A DNA stretch of 17,510 nt from an uncultured Roseateles sp. (GTDB taxonomy: Bacteria > Pseudomonadota > Gammaproteobacteria > Burkholderiales > Burkholderiaceae): the NCBI GenBank assembly GCA_946480605.1, contig CAMLKW010000075.1:1-17510 (forward strand). The letters are read 5' to 3'. Shown here piece after piece: positions 1 to 8,166 of this stretch; positions within the stretch are counted from its first letter, which is position 1, and each line of letters opens with the position of its first letter. The notes beneath the pieces are model-generated. The model ran no database searches, was not told the DNA's origin, and saw only the letters and a program-made list of their open reading frames with translations. A program made the translations under genes and the position numbers.

Positions 1-285
1 TTCGACCCGGTGGTGTGGGACCGCCGCCGCTTCGAGCTGCTGTGGGGCTGGGCCTACCGCTTCGAGGCCTACACGCCGGCCGCCAAACGCGTCCGCGGCC
101 ACTACGCGCTGCCGCTGCTGTGGCGCGACCAGGCCATCGGCTGGGCCAATGCCGGCGTGAAGGGCGGCGAGCTGAAGGTGGATTGCGGCTACGTGAGCGG
201 CCGGGCGCCGCGCGATGCCGGCTACAAGGCGGCGCTGGACGAGGAAATCCAGCGGCTGGCCGAGTTCCTGGGCCTCAGGCGTTGA
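1..285 (+). CDS. YcaQ-like winged-helix DNA-binding protein, C-terminal end (5' cut by window)
   Basis: The frame is open from base 1, so only the last 94 residues are present. They contain [17 protein letters not shown] followed by [20 protein letters not shown] and LPLLWRD, which I recognise from the C-terminal part of the winged-helix family that includes E. coli YcaQ, a glycosylase that unhooks DNA interstrand crosslinks. The catalytic N-terminal region lies outside the window, so glycosylase activity cannot be judged. The protein ends in LGLRR with TGA at 283-285. Its last 11 bases overlap the tail of the broken aldo/keto reductase gene on the other strand, so the two genes converge with no spacer and no room for an ordinary terminator. 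Family assignment is from remembered motifs; cellular function is inference. Confidence 0.8.
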   Translation, partial: FDPVVWDRRRFELLWGWAYRFEAYTPAAKRVRGHYALPLLWRDQAIGWANAGVKGGELKVDCGYVSGRAPRDAGYKAALDEEIQRLAEFLGLRR

Positions 286-828
286 CCAGCGCCATGCCCA
301 GCTCGCGGCAGGTCGGCAGGATCTCGACCTCCACGTCGCGACTCCACAGCGAGTACTCGGTCTGCATGGCCGCGATGGGGTGGACGGCATGGGCGCGGCG
401 GATGGTCTCGACCGACGCCTCCGACAGGCCCAGGTGGCCTACCTTGCCGTCCTTGACCAACTGCGCCATGGCCCCCACGGCGTCCTCGATGGGCACCGCC
501 TTGTCGATGCGGTGCTGGTAGTACAGGTCGATGTGGTCCACGCCCAGGCGCTGCAGGCAGGCGTCGCAGGCCTCGCGCACATAGGCCAGGCTGCCGTCGA
601 TACGCAGCACCGCGCCATCCGCGCCGCGTACATGGCCGAACTTGGTGGCCAGGAAACCTCCCGGCGGCGCTGCGCGAGCAGCCGCCCCTGCAGGCGTTCG
701 TTGGCGCCGCTGCCGTACATGTCGGCGGTGTCGAGGAAGTCCAGCCCCAAGCCCAGCGCCGAGACCTCGGGGCCGGCCGCGCCCGGGAGGCGGCGAGGGA
801 TTTCATTCGGGGAAACGGCATTTGTCAT
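275..828 (-). pseudogene. Broken aldo/keto reductase gene (internal deletion, frameshift, lost C-terminus)
   Basis: The start is intact: ATG at 828 has AAGGAG (835-840) upstream, giving [19 protein letters not shown] and then PEVSALGLG. The next residues are [18 protein letters not shown], so roughly 30 residues expected between the first strand and the DTADMYG motif are missing; the junction sits on a repeated Leu-Gly. At about 654-656 the A run (T run on the coding strand) is one base short, so REV should continue FLATKFG but shifts frame. The second frame then continues well with [40 protein letters not shown] and so on to GMALVNA, where it stops inside the ycaQ-like gene. About 100 C-terminal residues of a normal ~325-residue protein are absent. 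The catalytic Asp, Tyr, Lys and His motifs are all recognisable but split over two frames. This was an NADPH-dependent oxidoreductase of the Tas/YghZ type and is now almost certainly non-functional. Confidence 0.88.
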
Positions 829-871
829 CGAAGACTCCTTGGGATCCATCATTGCTCCATCCCGAAAGCCA

Positions 872-877
872 TAGAAT
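872..877 (+). promoter_or_regulatory. Candidate -10 element for the ahcY operon
   Basis: TAGAAT lies 7 bases before the first paired base of the SAH riboswitch at 885, which is where a transcription start would be expected. No convincing -35 hexamer is visible 16-18 bases upstream; TTGCTC at 852-857 is only 14 bases away. The position relative to the riboswitch is the main support. Confidence 0.4.
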
Positions 878-884
878 GCGCGGC

Positions 885-956
885 TTCCGAGGAGCGTTGC
901 AACCTCAACTCCTTTTGAGGCCAGGCTCGGAACCATCCATTGCAACTGCGCTCACC
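885..956 (+). promoter_or_regulatory. SAH (S-adenosylhomocysteine) riboswitch
   Basis: The sequence carries the SAH riboswitch hallmarks: CCGAGGAGCG with TGCAAC, then GCCAGGCTCGG, then GCGCTCACC. Pairings read from the sequence are a 7-bp outer helix (885-891 with 926-932), a 6-bp internal hairpin (903-908 with 915-920), and pseudoknot pairing of GAGCG 892-896 with CGCTC 949-953. Further complementarity exists between 897-901 and 941-945. The ligand SAH is the substrate of AhcY, whose gene starts 80 bases downstream, and known members turn expression on when SAH rises. The expression platform between 957 and the ribosome binding site at 1025-1030 was not resolved. Confidence 0.93.
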
Positions 957-1035
957 CGCTGGCCAACCGTGCCTGGGTGAAGACGAATCTCCCCCTGCAC
1001 GTCCCCAGCGGCTTCATTCGCTTGAAGGAGCCCGC

Positions 1036-2451
<1,416 letters not shown>

Positions 2452-2484
2452 TCGACTGACCGTCGACTGAACCGAGACCGGACC

Positions 2485-3216
2485 ATGCGTGCTGATCAGC
2501 GGCTTCTTTCCCTTGGCCTGGCGCCCACGCGCTCGGCTGCCCAGCGGCTGATCGACGCACGCGCGGTCGAGTGGGAAGGCCCCAAGGGCTGGACCGTCGT
2601 GCGCAAGTGCGGCGAGGACCTGCCCGAGACCACCCCCATGCGCGTGACGAACGACGCCGAACTGCGTTACGTCTCGCGCGGCGGGCTCAAGCTCGAGGGT
2701 GCGCTGGCCAAGGTCGGCGTGTCAGTGGCCGGCTTCTCGGCCCTGGACATGGGCCAGAGCGCGGGCGGCTTCACCGACGTGCTGCTCAAGGCCGGCGCGG
2801 CGCACGTGACCGGCATCGACGTCGGCCACGGCCAGCTGCACGAGACCTTGAAGGCCGACCCGCGCGTGACGGCCCTCGAAGGCATGCACGTGAAGGACTA
2901 TGTGCCCGCCGAGCCTTTCGACCTCGTCGTGGGCGACCTGAGCTTCATCTCGATGATCGGCACGATCAAGCACGTGGCCGGCTGGCTCAAGCCGCAAGGC
3001 CAGGCGCTGCTGCTGATCAAGCCGCAGTTCGAGCTCGGCCCCAAGGCCTTGAACAAGAACGGCATCGTCAAGGACAAGTCGCAGTACGCCGTGGTCAAGG
3101 AACAGGCCGTGGCCGCCGCCGAGAAGCGCGACCTCGTCGTCAAGGGCTGGTTCGAAAGCCCCGTTACCGGTGGCGACGGCAACACCGAATTCTTCATCTG
3201 GATCCAACAACCATGA
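2485..3216 (+). CDS. tlyA: TlyA-family RNA 2'-O-methyltransferase (S4 domain plus FtsJ-like domain)
   Basis: The product has 243 residues. Residues 1-60 form an S4-type RNA-binding domain (MRADQRLLSLGLAPTRSAAQ onward). Residues 61-243 are an FtsJ-like Rossmann methyltransferase with SRGGLKL, the SAM loop LDMGQSAGGFTD (88-98), IDVGHGQLH, DLSFIS and IKPQFELG. The K-D-K-E tetrad of 2'-O-methyltransferases reads as Lys69, Asp151, Lys179 and Glu235. Mycobacterial TlyA 2'-O-methylates rRNA; the family is often labelled hemolysin, but nothing here indicates a toxin. The SAM loop has GQSAGG where GASTGG is common. The start at 2485 is 33 bases after ahcY with only a weak Shine-Dalgarno. Its TGA overlaps the metF ATG by four bases, implying translational coupling. 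Substrate RNA in this organism is unknown. Confidence 0.9.
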   Translation: MRADQRLLSLGLAPTRSAAQRLIDARAVEWEGPKGWTVVRKCGEDLPETTPMRVTNDAELRYVSRGGLKLEGALAKVGVSVAGFSALDMGQSAGGFTDVLLKAGAAHVTGIDVGHGQLHETLKADPRVTALEGMHVKDYVPAEPFDLVVGDLSFISMIGTIKHVAGWLKPQGQALLLIKPQFELGPKALNKNGIVKDKSQYAVVKEQAVAAAEKRDLVVKGWFESPVTGGDGNTEFFIWIQQP

Positions 3217-4046
3217 CGACGCCGGTCAGCATCGAATTCTTCCCGCCCAACACGCCCGTCGGCACCGAGAAGCTCAAGACCGTCGTGCAGGAACTGCGCG
3301 CGGTGAATCCGCAGTACTTCAGCGTCACCTACGGCGCCGGCGGCTCCACGCGCGAGAAGACGCTGTCGACCGTCGCCGACATCGCGTCGCAGGGCTTCGA
3401 CGCCGCGCCGCACCTGTCCTGCGTCGGCTCCACGCGCGAGAACATCGCCGAGATCCTGGCGACCTACCGCGCGCAGGACATCCGCCGCGTCGTCGCGCTG
3501 CGCGGCGACCTGCCCAGCGGCACGGCCACGGCGGGCGAGTTCCGCTACGCGTCCGAGCTGGTCAGCTTCATCCGCGAGACCCAGGGCAAGGACTGGCACA
3601 TCGAGGTGGCGGCCTACCCGGAGACCCACCCGCAGCAGCGCTACGCGGCGCGCGACCTGCAGCACTTCGCCGACAAGATGCGTGCCGGCGCCGACGGCGC
3701 CATCACGCAGTTCTTCTTCAACGCCGACGCCTACTTCCACTTCGTCGACGAGGCCCGCAAGCTGGGCGTCACCCAGCCCATCGTGCCGGGCATCATGCCC
3801 TTCCACAACTACGGCCGCATCGCGCAGTTCGCGCAGCGCGACGGCATCGAGATCCCGCGCTGGGTGCAGATGAAGATGGAAGGCTTCATGGACGACGCGG
3901 CCAGCATCCGCGCCTTCGGCCTGGACGTGGTCGCCAAGCTGTGCGAGCGGCTCATCGCCGGCGGCGCGCCGGGCGTCCACTTCTACACGCTGAACCAGTC
4001 GGCGCTGACGCTAGAACTCTGCAAGCGCCTGGGCCTGGGTCGCTAG
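3213..4046 (+). CDS. metF: 5,10-methylenetetrahydrofolate reductase
   Basis: This FAD-dependent TIM-barrel enzyme reduces 5,10-methylene-THF to 5-methyl-THF, the methyl donor for methionine synthesis from the homocysteine that AhcY releases. The product has 277 residues, slightly shorter than E. coli MetF at its N-terminus. Motifs seen are IEFFPPNTP with Glu8 at the expected general-acid place, SVTYGAGGST (37-46), ALRGDLPSG with Asp99 matching the FAD-tuning Asp, AAYPETHP, ITQFFFNADAYFHF, VPGIMPFHNY and APGVHFYTLN. The start ATG at 3213 lies inside the tlyA stop (ATGA), and moving it downstream would remove the IEFFPP motif. It is the last gene of the riboswitch-led operon and is followed by a strong hairpin. 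Confidence 0.97.
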   Translation: MTTPVSIEFFPPNTPVGTEKLKTVVQELRAVNPQYFSVTYGAGGSTREKTLSTVADIASQGFDAAPHLSCVGSTRENIAEILATYRAQDIRRVVALRGDLPSGTATAGEFRYASELVSFIRETQGKDWHIEVAAYPETHPQQRYAARDLQHFADKMRAGADGAITQFFFNADAYFHFVDEARKLGVTQPIVPGIMPFHNYGRIAQFAQRDGIEIPRWVQMKMEGFMDDAASIRAFGLDVVAKLCERLIAGGAPGVHFYTLNQSALTLELCKRLGLGR

Positions 4047-4108
4047 CACTCCGCGGGGGTGTTGCGGCGACGACGCAAGCGTTCCGCATTTTCTTGACGC
4101 ACTTCAAG

Positions 4109-4137
4109 GCGGCAGCGCCGCGCCATGGCGCTGCCGC
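4109..4137 (+). terminator. Hairpin downstream of metF, candidate terminator
   Basis: An 11-bp perfect G+C-rich stem (4109-4119 with 4127-4137) closes a 7-base loop and lies 62 bases after the metF stop. No T run follows, so it is a poor classic intrinsic terminator; it may act with Rho or protect the 3' end. Confidence 0.5.
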
Positions 4138-4225
4138 GACCATGTTGCGCTGCATCAAACCCGCACGGGCCGCGCGGGCTTGCAATGGCTTCCATCGGGG
4201 CACGCCCCATCCACAGGAGCCATTG

Positions 4226-4837
4226 ATGTTCAAGAAGTTCACGACCTTTGCCGCCCTCGCCGCCGTGCTGGGCGCACCGCTGCTGGCCCGCGCCGACGAA
4301 GGCCCGCTGCTGGTGCGCGTGCGCGCCGTGCACCTGGATTCGGCCAACAAGGACGGCACCGGCCTGGGCCTGTCCATCAACAACAAGACCTTGCCCGAGG
4401 TCGACTTCAGCTGGTTCTTCGCGCCCAACATCGCGGCCGAGCTGGTCCTGACCTATCCGCAGAAGCAGCGGCTGTACTCCAACGGCGCCGAGATCGGCTC
4501 GCTGAAGCACCTGCCGCCCACGCTGACGCTGCAATACCACTTCAACCCCGCCGGCACCGTGCGCCCCTACGTCGGCGCCGGCGTGAACTACACGAACTTC
4601 TCGTCGGTCAGCTTCGCACCGGCCGTTCAGGCGGCGCTCAAGCCCAGCATCAAGCGCAACAGCTGGGGCCTGGCCTGGCAGGTTGGCGCCGACGTGGAAG
4701 TCGCCAAGGGCACCTACCTGAACTTCGACCTGAAGAAGGTGGACATCGACACCACCGTCTACTCGAACGGCGCGTCGGCCGGCAAGTTCAAGGTCAACCC
4801 GGTGCTGGCCAGCGTGGGCCTGGGCTGGCGCTTCTGA
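4226..4837 (+). CDS. OmpW-family outer membrane beta-barrel protein
   Basis: The 203-residue product begins with a signal peptide, MFKKFTTFAALAAVLGAPLL then ARA, with predicted cleavage before DEG at residue 24. The mature part matches the OmpW pattern: LLVRVRAVHLDSANKDGTG near the N-terminus, VDFSWFFAPNIAAELVLTYPQ, LKHLPPTLTLQYHF, VRPYVGAGVNYTNF and a final GLGWRF ending in Phe, as expected for BAM-assembled barrels. OmpW proteins are 8-strand barrels with a hydrophobic lateral channel for small apolar molecules. ATG at 4226 has CAGGAG at 4214-4219. It has its own upstream spacer of about 180 bases and a hairpin on each side, so it is probably transcribed alone. The transported compound is unknown. 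Confidence 0.93.
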   Translation: MFKKFTTFAALAAVLGAPLLARADEGPLLVRVRAVHLDSANKDGTGLGLSINNKTLPEVDFSWFFAPNIAAELVLTYPQKQRLYSNGAEIGSLKHLPPTLTLQYHFNPAGTVRPYVGAGVNYTNFSSVSFAPAVQAALKPSIKRNSWGLAWQVGADVEVAKGTYLNFDLKKVDIDTTVYSNGASAGKFKVNPVLASVGLGWRF

Positions 4838-4846
4838 GGCCGGGCG

Positions 4847-4874
4847 GCGGCGTGCCTGGACGACGGCACGCCGC
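4847..4874 (+). terminator. Hairpin downstream of ompW-like gene, candidate terminator
   Basis: A 10-bp perfect stem (4847-4856 with 4865-4874) around an 8-base loop starts 9 bases after the stop codon. Only TT follows the stem, so termination strength is uncertain. Confidence 0.55.
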
Positions 4875-4894
4875 TTGCCAAGAGCGGCGCCGGC

Positions 4895-4913
4895 AAAGCC
4901 TTGTAAAGCCTTG
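4895..4913 (+). repeat. Tandem AAAGCCTTG repeats, 10-base period
   Basis: AAAGCCTTG occurs at 4895-4903 and again at 4905-4913, separated by one base and so about one helical turn apart. The second copy runs into TTGAAA, a possible -35 element for the downstream receptor gene, although no good -10 follows. Confidence 0.4.
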
Positions 4914-4937
4914 AAAAACTAGGTTTCGCGAGTGCTT

Positions 4938-4957
4938 ACGCTCATCGGCGTGAGCGT
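4938..4957 (+). promoter_or_regulatory. Inverted repeat ACGCTCA-N6-TGAGCGT upstream of the TonB receptor
   Basis: Two perfect 7-base arms (4938-4944 and 4951-4957) flank six bases, 43 bases before the receptor start at 5001. It could be a dimeric repressor operator or a 5' leader hairpin. It does not look like a Fur box, being G+C-rich. Confidence 0.45.
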
Positions 4958-5000
4958 TCCGCCATGGGCTTGCCACGGGTCGCGGCCCAGAATCCGCGCC

Positions 5001-7313
5001 ATGCAACGTCTGCTCTTTCCGCTCGCCCTGCTGGGTGCCACCGGCCTGGCCGCGGCCCAAGCCGCCCCCAAGCCCGCCGACACCCCCGGCGAGCCGGCCG
5101 CCGCCAAGACCCCGGCCCCGCCGCCCGCGGCCAACGCAACGGGCAACAAGCTGGACCGCGTGGAGGTCAGCAGCGGCCCGACGGCCAACAGCCGCCGCCG
5201 CAACAGCACGGCCAGCAAGATCGTCATCGAGCGCGAAGACCTGGAGAAGTACGGCGACGTCGTGCTGGGCGACGTGCTGCGCCGCCTGCCGGGCGTCACC
5301 ATCGGCGGCCGGGCCGGCCGCGGCGGAGACATCCGCATGCGCGGCATGGGCAGCGGCTTCACGCAGATCCTCATCGACGAAGAGCGCCCGCCGCCGGGCT
5401 TCGCGGTGGAAGAGCTGCCGCCCGACCAGATCGAGCGCATCGAGATCTACCGCGCGCCCACCGCCGCCACCGGCACGCGGGCCATTGCCGGCACCATCAA
5501 CATCGTGCTGCGCGAGCCGCTGCAGAAGTCCAACCACGAGGTCCGCCTGGGCGTGGGCTGGGACCGCAACGAACCCCAGGTCGACGCCAGCTGGACGCGC
5601 AACCTGAAGTGGGGCGGCCCCAACGGCGACGAGTTCGTGGGGGCCATCTCCACCAACGGCGCCGTGCGCCGCTTCTACAACAACGTCGACTCGGGCAACC
5701 GCATCACCGACATCGCCACCGGCGAGGTCACCGAGCAGAACACGCAGATCGGCACCAGCGAGAGCCAGAACACCAGCCTCAACGGCAATGCACGGCTGCG
5801 CTGGAAGTACAGCGACACGCTGAGCTTCAACTTCATGCCGTCGTTCTTCCTGTCGCAGAACGAGGGCAGCAGCCAGTACAACTCCGAGGGCACGCGCTTT
5901 CGCGACGTGCACGGCGAGAACGACGCAAAGAACCACAACCTGCGCCTGAACCTGTCGGCCGACTACCGGCCGCAGCCGGGCGAGAGCTTCAGCCTCCGGC
6001 TGGGCACCGGCACCTCCAAGAACACCCGCAACAGCGAGCGCCGCGACACGATGACCATCGGCGGCGTCACCACCGAACGCGTCCAGGACGACCACAGCTC
6101 GGTGGAGGAAGACCAGACCAGCCTCAGCGGTCGCTGGAGCCTGAAGACGGCCCAGGAGCACCAGTGGGTCAGCGGCCTGGAGGCCGAGCGCAGCCAGCGC
6201 TCGCAGGTGGTCGACACGCTGGTCAACGGTGCCGTGCTGCCGGGCCTGGTGCGCTTCGGCAACACGCTGGCCACGCGCAACCAGCGCTTCGCCGCCTTCA
6301 CGCAGGACGAGTGGAGCCCCAGCAAGCAGTGGTCGTTCTATGCCGGCATCCGCTACGAGCGCATCGAGACCACCGTCGCGGCCGCCGGCGCCCTGCCCGA
6401 GACACGCAACGTCTCGCAGGTCACGTCGCCTCTGTTCCACGTGCTGTGGAAACCCGCCGCCTTCCCCAAGGACCAGGTGCGGCTGGCGCTGACGCGCAGC
6501 TACCGCGCCCCCAACCTGAACGACCTGGCCGCCCGGCCCAGCATCAACACCACCTACCCCGACGGCCCCAACTACCAGACCCATGCCGACCGCGCCGGCA
6601 ACCCCGACCTCAAGCCCGAACTGGCCACCGGCGTGGACCTCAGCCTGGAACACTGGCTGCCCACCGGCGGCATCATTTCCGGCAGCGCCTTCCTGCGCAA
6701 CATCAGCGGTGTGGTCAACCGCCAGGTCCTGCTGGAAACGGTGAGCTGGGACACCGCCCAGCGCTGGGTCAGCCGGCCGCGCAACACGGGCAGCGCCCGC
6801 ACCATGGGGCTGGAGTTCGAGTTCAAGGCCCGCATGGACGAGTTGTGGGAGGACGCGCCGGCCGAGCTGCAGATGATGCTGCTGCGCTTCAACGCCGCCG
6901 TCTTCAAGAGCGAGGTCCAGGGCATCCCGGGCCGCAACAACCGCCTCGACCAGCAGCCGCGCGGCAGCTTCAATGCCGGCCTGGACCACCGCTGGACCGC
7001 CTGGGGCCAGAAGTTCGGCAGCGGCTTCAACGCCAACTACGTACCGGCCACCAAGGTGCAGCAGACCGAGACGCTGCGCCGCGAGGAAACAGCCCGGCGC
7101 CAGTTCGACGCCTACCTGTCCTGGAGCAGCGGCGCCGTGCGCGACGGCATCAACTGGCGCCTGTCCGTGGCCAACCTGACGCCGCGCGACGCCGAGTCGC
7201 GCTCCGAAGGCCTCAGCACCAACAGCAGCACGCTGCGCGAATACCTGACCGAGAGCTGGTCGCGCAACAAGACCTTCCGGGTCATTTCTCTGCGCGCGGA
7301 CATGCGCTTTTGA
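5001..7313 (+). CDS. TonB-dependent outer membrane receptor
   Basis: The 770-residue product starts with a signal peptide (MQRLLFPLALLGATGLAAAQ, cut near Ala21), followed by an Ala/Pro-rich linker and a TonB-box-like LDRVEVS at 51-57. The plug domain spans about 70-172: VLGDVLRRLPGVTIGGR, GDIRMRGMGSGFTQILID, DQIERIEIYRAP and AGTINIVLREP. The rest is the 22-strand barrel, with TQDEWSPSKQWSFYAGIRYE, LALTRSYRAPNLNDLAARP and NPDLKPELATGVDLSLEHW, and a terminal RADMRF ending in Phe. It imports a bound ligand using TonB energy. The ligand is not identifiable from sequence. The frame is open from 4932, but only the ATG at 5001 begins a proper signal peptide; no strong Shine-Dalgarno is seen. The phosphatase gene follows after 20 bases and may be cotranscribed. 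Confidence 0.93.
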   Translation: MQRLLFPLALLGATGLAAAQAAPKPADTPGEPAAAKTPAPPPAANATGNKLDRVEVSSGPTANSRRRNSTASKIVIEREDLEKYGDVVLGDVLRRLPGVTIGGRAGRGGDIRMRGMGSGFTQILIDEERPPPGFAVEELPPDQIERIEIYRAPTAATGTRAIAGTINIVLREPLQKSNHEVRLGVGWDRNEPQVDASWTRNLKWGGPNGDEFVGAISTNGAVRRFYNNVDSGNRITDIATGEVTEQNTQIGTSESQNTSLNGNARLRWKYSDTLSFNFMPSFFLSQNEGSSQYNSEGTRFRDVHGENDAKNHNLRLNLSADYRPQPGESFSLRLGTGTSKNTRNSERRDTMTIGGVTTERVQDDHSSVEEDQTSLSGRWSLKTAQEHQWVSGLEAERSQRSQVVDTLVNGAVLPGLVRFGNTLATRNQRFAAFTQDEWSPSKQWSFYAGIRYERIETTVAAAGALPETRNVSQVTSPLFHVLWKPAAFPKDQVRLALTRSYRAPNLNDLAARPSINTTYPDGPNYQTHADRAGNPDLKPELATGVDLSLEHWLPTGGIISGSAFLRNISGVVNRQVLLETVSWDTAQRWVSRPRNTGSARTMGLEFEFKARMDELWEDAPAELQMMLLRFNAAVFKSEVQGIPGRNNRLDQQPRGSFNAGLDHRWTAWGQKFGSGFNANYVPATKVQQTETLRREETARRQFDAYLSWSSGAVRDGINWRLSVANLTPRDAESRSEGLSTNSSTLREYLTESWSRNKTFRVISLRADMRF

Positions 7314-7333
7314 GGGCTGGAGAGAATGCGGCC

Positions 7334-7798
7334 ATGACACGCCGCATCCTCTTCTTCTGCATGGGCAACATCTGCCGCAGCCCGACGGCCGACGGCGTCA
7401 TGCGCGCCAAGCTCAAGGCCGCCGGCCTGGACATCGAAGTCGATTCGGCCGGCACGCACGGCTACCACGTCGGCGCGCCGCCGGACGAGCGCAGCCAGGC
7501 GCATGCGGCCAAGCGCGGCTACGACCTCAGCACGCTGCGCGCGCGCAAGCTCATCGCGCAGGACTTCGAGCGCTTCGACCTCGTGCTGGCGATGGACGCC
7601 GACAACCTCGCCCACGCCGAGGCGCTGTGCCCGCCCAGCCAGCGGCACCGGCTGAAGCTGCTGTTGGACTACGCGCCGCACATGGGCAAGCGCCATGTGC
7701 CCGATCCTTACTACGGCGGCGCTGCGGGGTTCGAGGAGGTGCTGGACCTGGTGGAAGCGGCCTGCGACGGGCTTGTCACCACGCTGCGCACGCGCTGA
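7334..7798 (+). CDS. Low-molecular-weight protein tyrosine phosphatase
   Basis: The 154-residue product has the family's full length and active-site loop: CMGNICRS, with nucleophile Cys9 and Arg15 (CX5R-S), followed by PTADGVM. The general acid lies in HVPDPYYGG (Asp124) next to Tyr126 and Tyr127, the usual regulatory tyrosines. VDSAGTHGYHVGAPPD and ARKLIAQDFERFDLVLAMD are also typical. It dephosphorylates phosphotyrosine in proteins in the cytoplasm. In many bacteria this enzyme sits beside a tyrosine autokinase in capsule operons; here no kinase or polysaccharide gene is near, so its partner is unknown. ATG at 7334 has GGAGAG about 10 bases upstream and lies 20 bases after the receptor stop. 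Confidence 0.96.
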   Translation: MTRRILFFCMGNICRSPTADGVMRAKLKAAGLDIEVDSAGTHGYHVGAPPDERSQAHAAKRGYDLSTLRARKLIAQDFERFDLVLAMDADNLAHAEALCPPSQRHRLKLLLDYAPHMGKRHVPDPYYGGAAGFEEVLDLVEAACDGLVTTLRTR

Positions 7799-7816
7799 GA
7801 CTGCGCGCCGCCGGGA

Positions 7817-8074
7817 TCAGCGGTGCAGCAGCCAGCCCTGCAGGTCGACCCCAGCGGCGGCGAGTTCGGCCACCAGACCGGCGTCATCGGTGGCGATGGC
7901 ATGGTGCAGCGCCACCCGTGCGATGCCGGGCGATCGATCCAGCGTGCCCGCCGCGAGCGGCCCGCGCCAGTCGACGACCGCGCGGCGGTAGAAAGCCACC
8001 AGCTTGTCCATCAGCGCGGAGTCCAGACCGTGGTCTTCACGCCGTTCATGGAGCAAGCGCCTGGCGCGGCGAGT
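7817..8074 (-). pseudogene. Unidentified C-terminal fragment or small ORF, weakly ankyrin-like
   Basis: The frame is open on the minus strand from just after a stop at 8075-8077 to TGA at 7817-7819. It has no ATG before the Met in LMDKLVAFYRRAVVDW, about 15 residues in; a TTG at 8056 is possible. The product continues RGPLAAGTLDRSPGIARVAL, then HHAIATDDAGLVAELAAAGV and ends in DLQGWLLHR. The ALHHAI-LV-EL-AAGVDL pattern resembles the helix-turn-helix of an ankyrin repeat, but one repeat is not enough to assign the family. Amino acid composition looks like real protein rather than antisense noise. Its 5' boundary falls where the gspA-like fragment begins on the other strand, so it is more likely the remaining tail of a truncated gene than an intact small gene. 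Confidence 0.4.
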
Positions 8075-8166
8075 TCACGACCTTCTGGCGCGTGCCGCCG
8101 AGCTATCTGCAGCGCGCCGACGACGGCGCTCCGCTGCGCGACTGGCTGGCCGCCCAGCTGAAGCCG
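8062..8166 (+). pseudogene. Probable gspA (ExeA-like) C-terminal fragment
   Basis: One frame reads WRGEFTTFWRVPPSYLQRAD followed by DGAPLRDWLAAQLKPP. This resembles the region around the peptidoglycan-binding segment at the end of GspA/ExeA, where a W-x-G-x-(F/Y)-x-x-(L/F)-W-R motif precedes a G-x-x-V-x-W-L motif. GspA is an inner-membrane ATPase that, with GspB, helps place the type II secretion secretin. There is no ATPase domain and no start codon here. The identification is supported mainly by the gspB fragment directly downstream, because gspA and gspB are normally adjacent in that order. The frame ends at the junction with the gspB piece. Confidence 0.5.

Noticed and set aside
940..1035. 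Upstream extension of ahcY to an ATG at 940
   Set aside because: It would translate the riboswitch 3' part and leader; the ATG at 1036 has AAGGAG at the right distance and matches the family N-terminus.
2898..3980. Minus-strand open frame over tlyA and metF
   Set aside because: Shadow frame; both plus-strand genes have complete family motifs.
4794..7340. 848-residue open frame antisense to the TonB receptor
   Set aside because: Composition is typical antisense shadow and the plus strand carries clear signal peptide, plug and barrel motifs.
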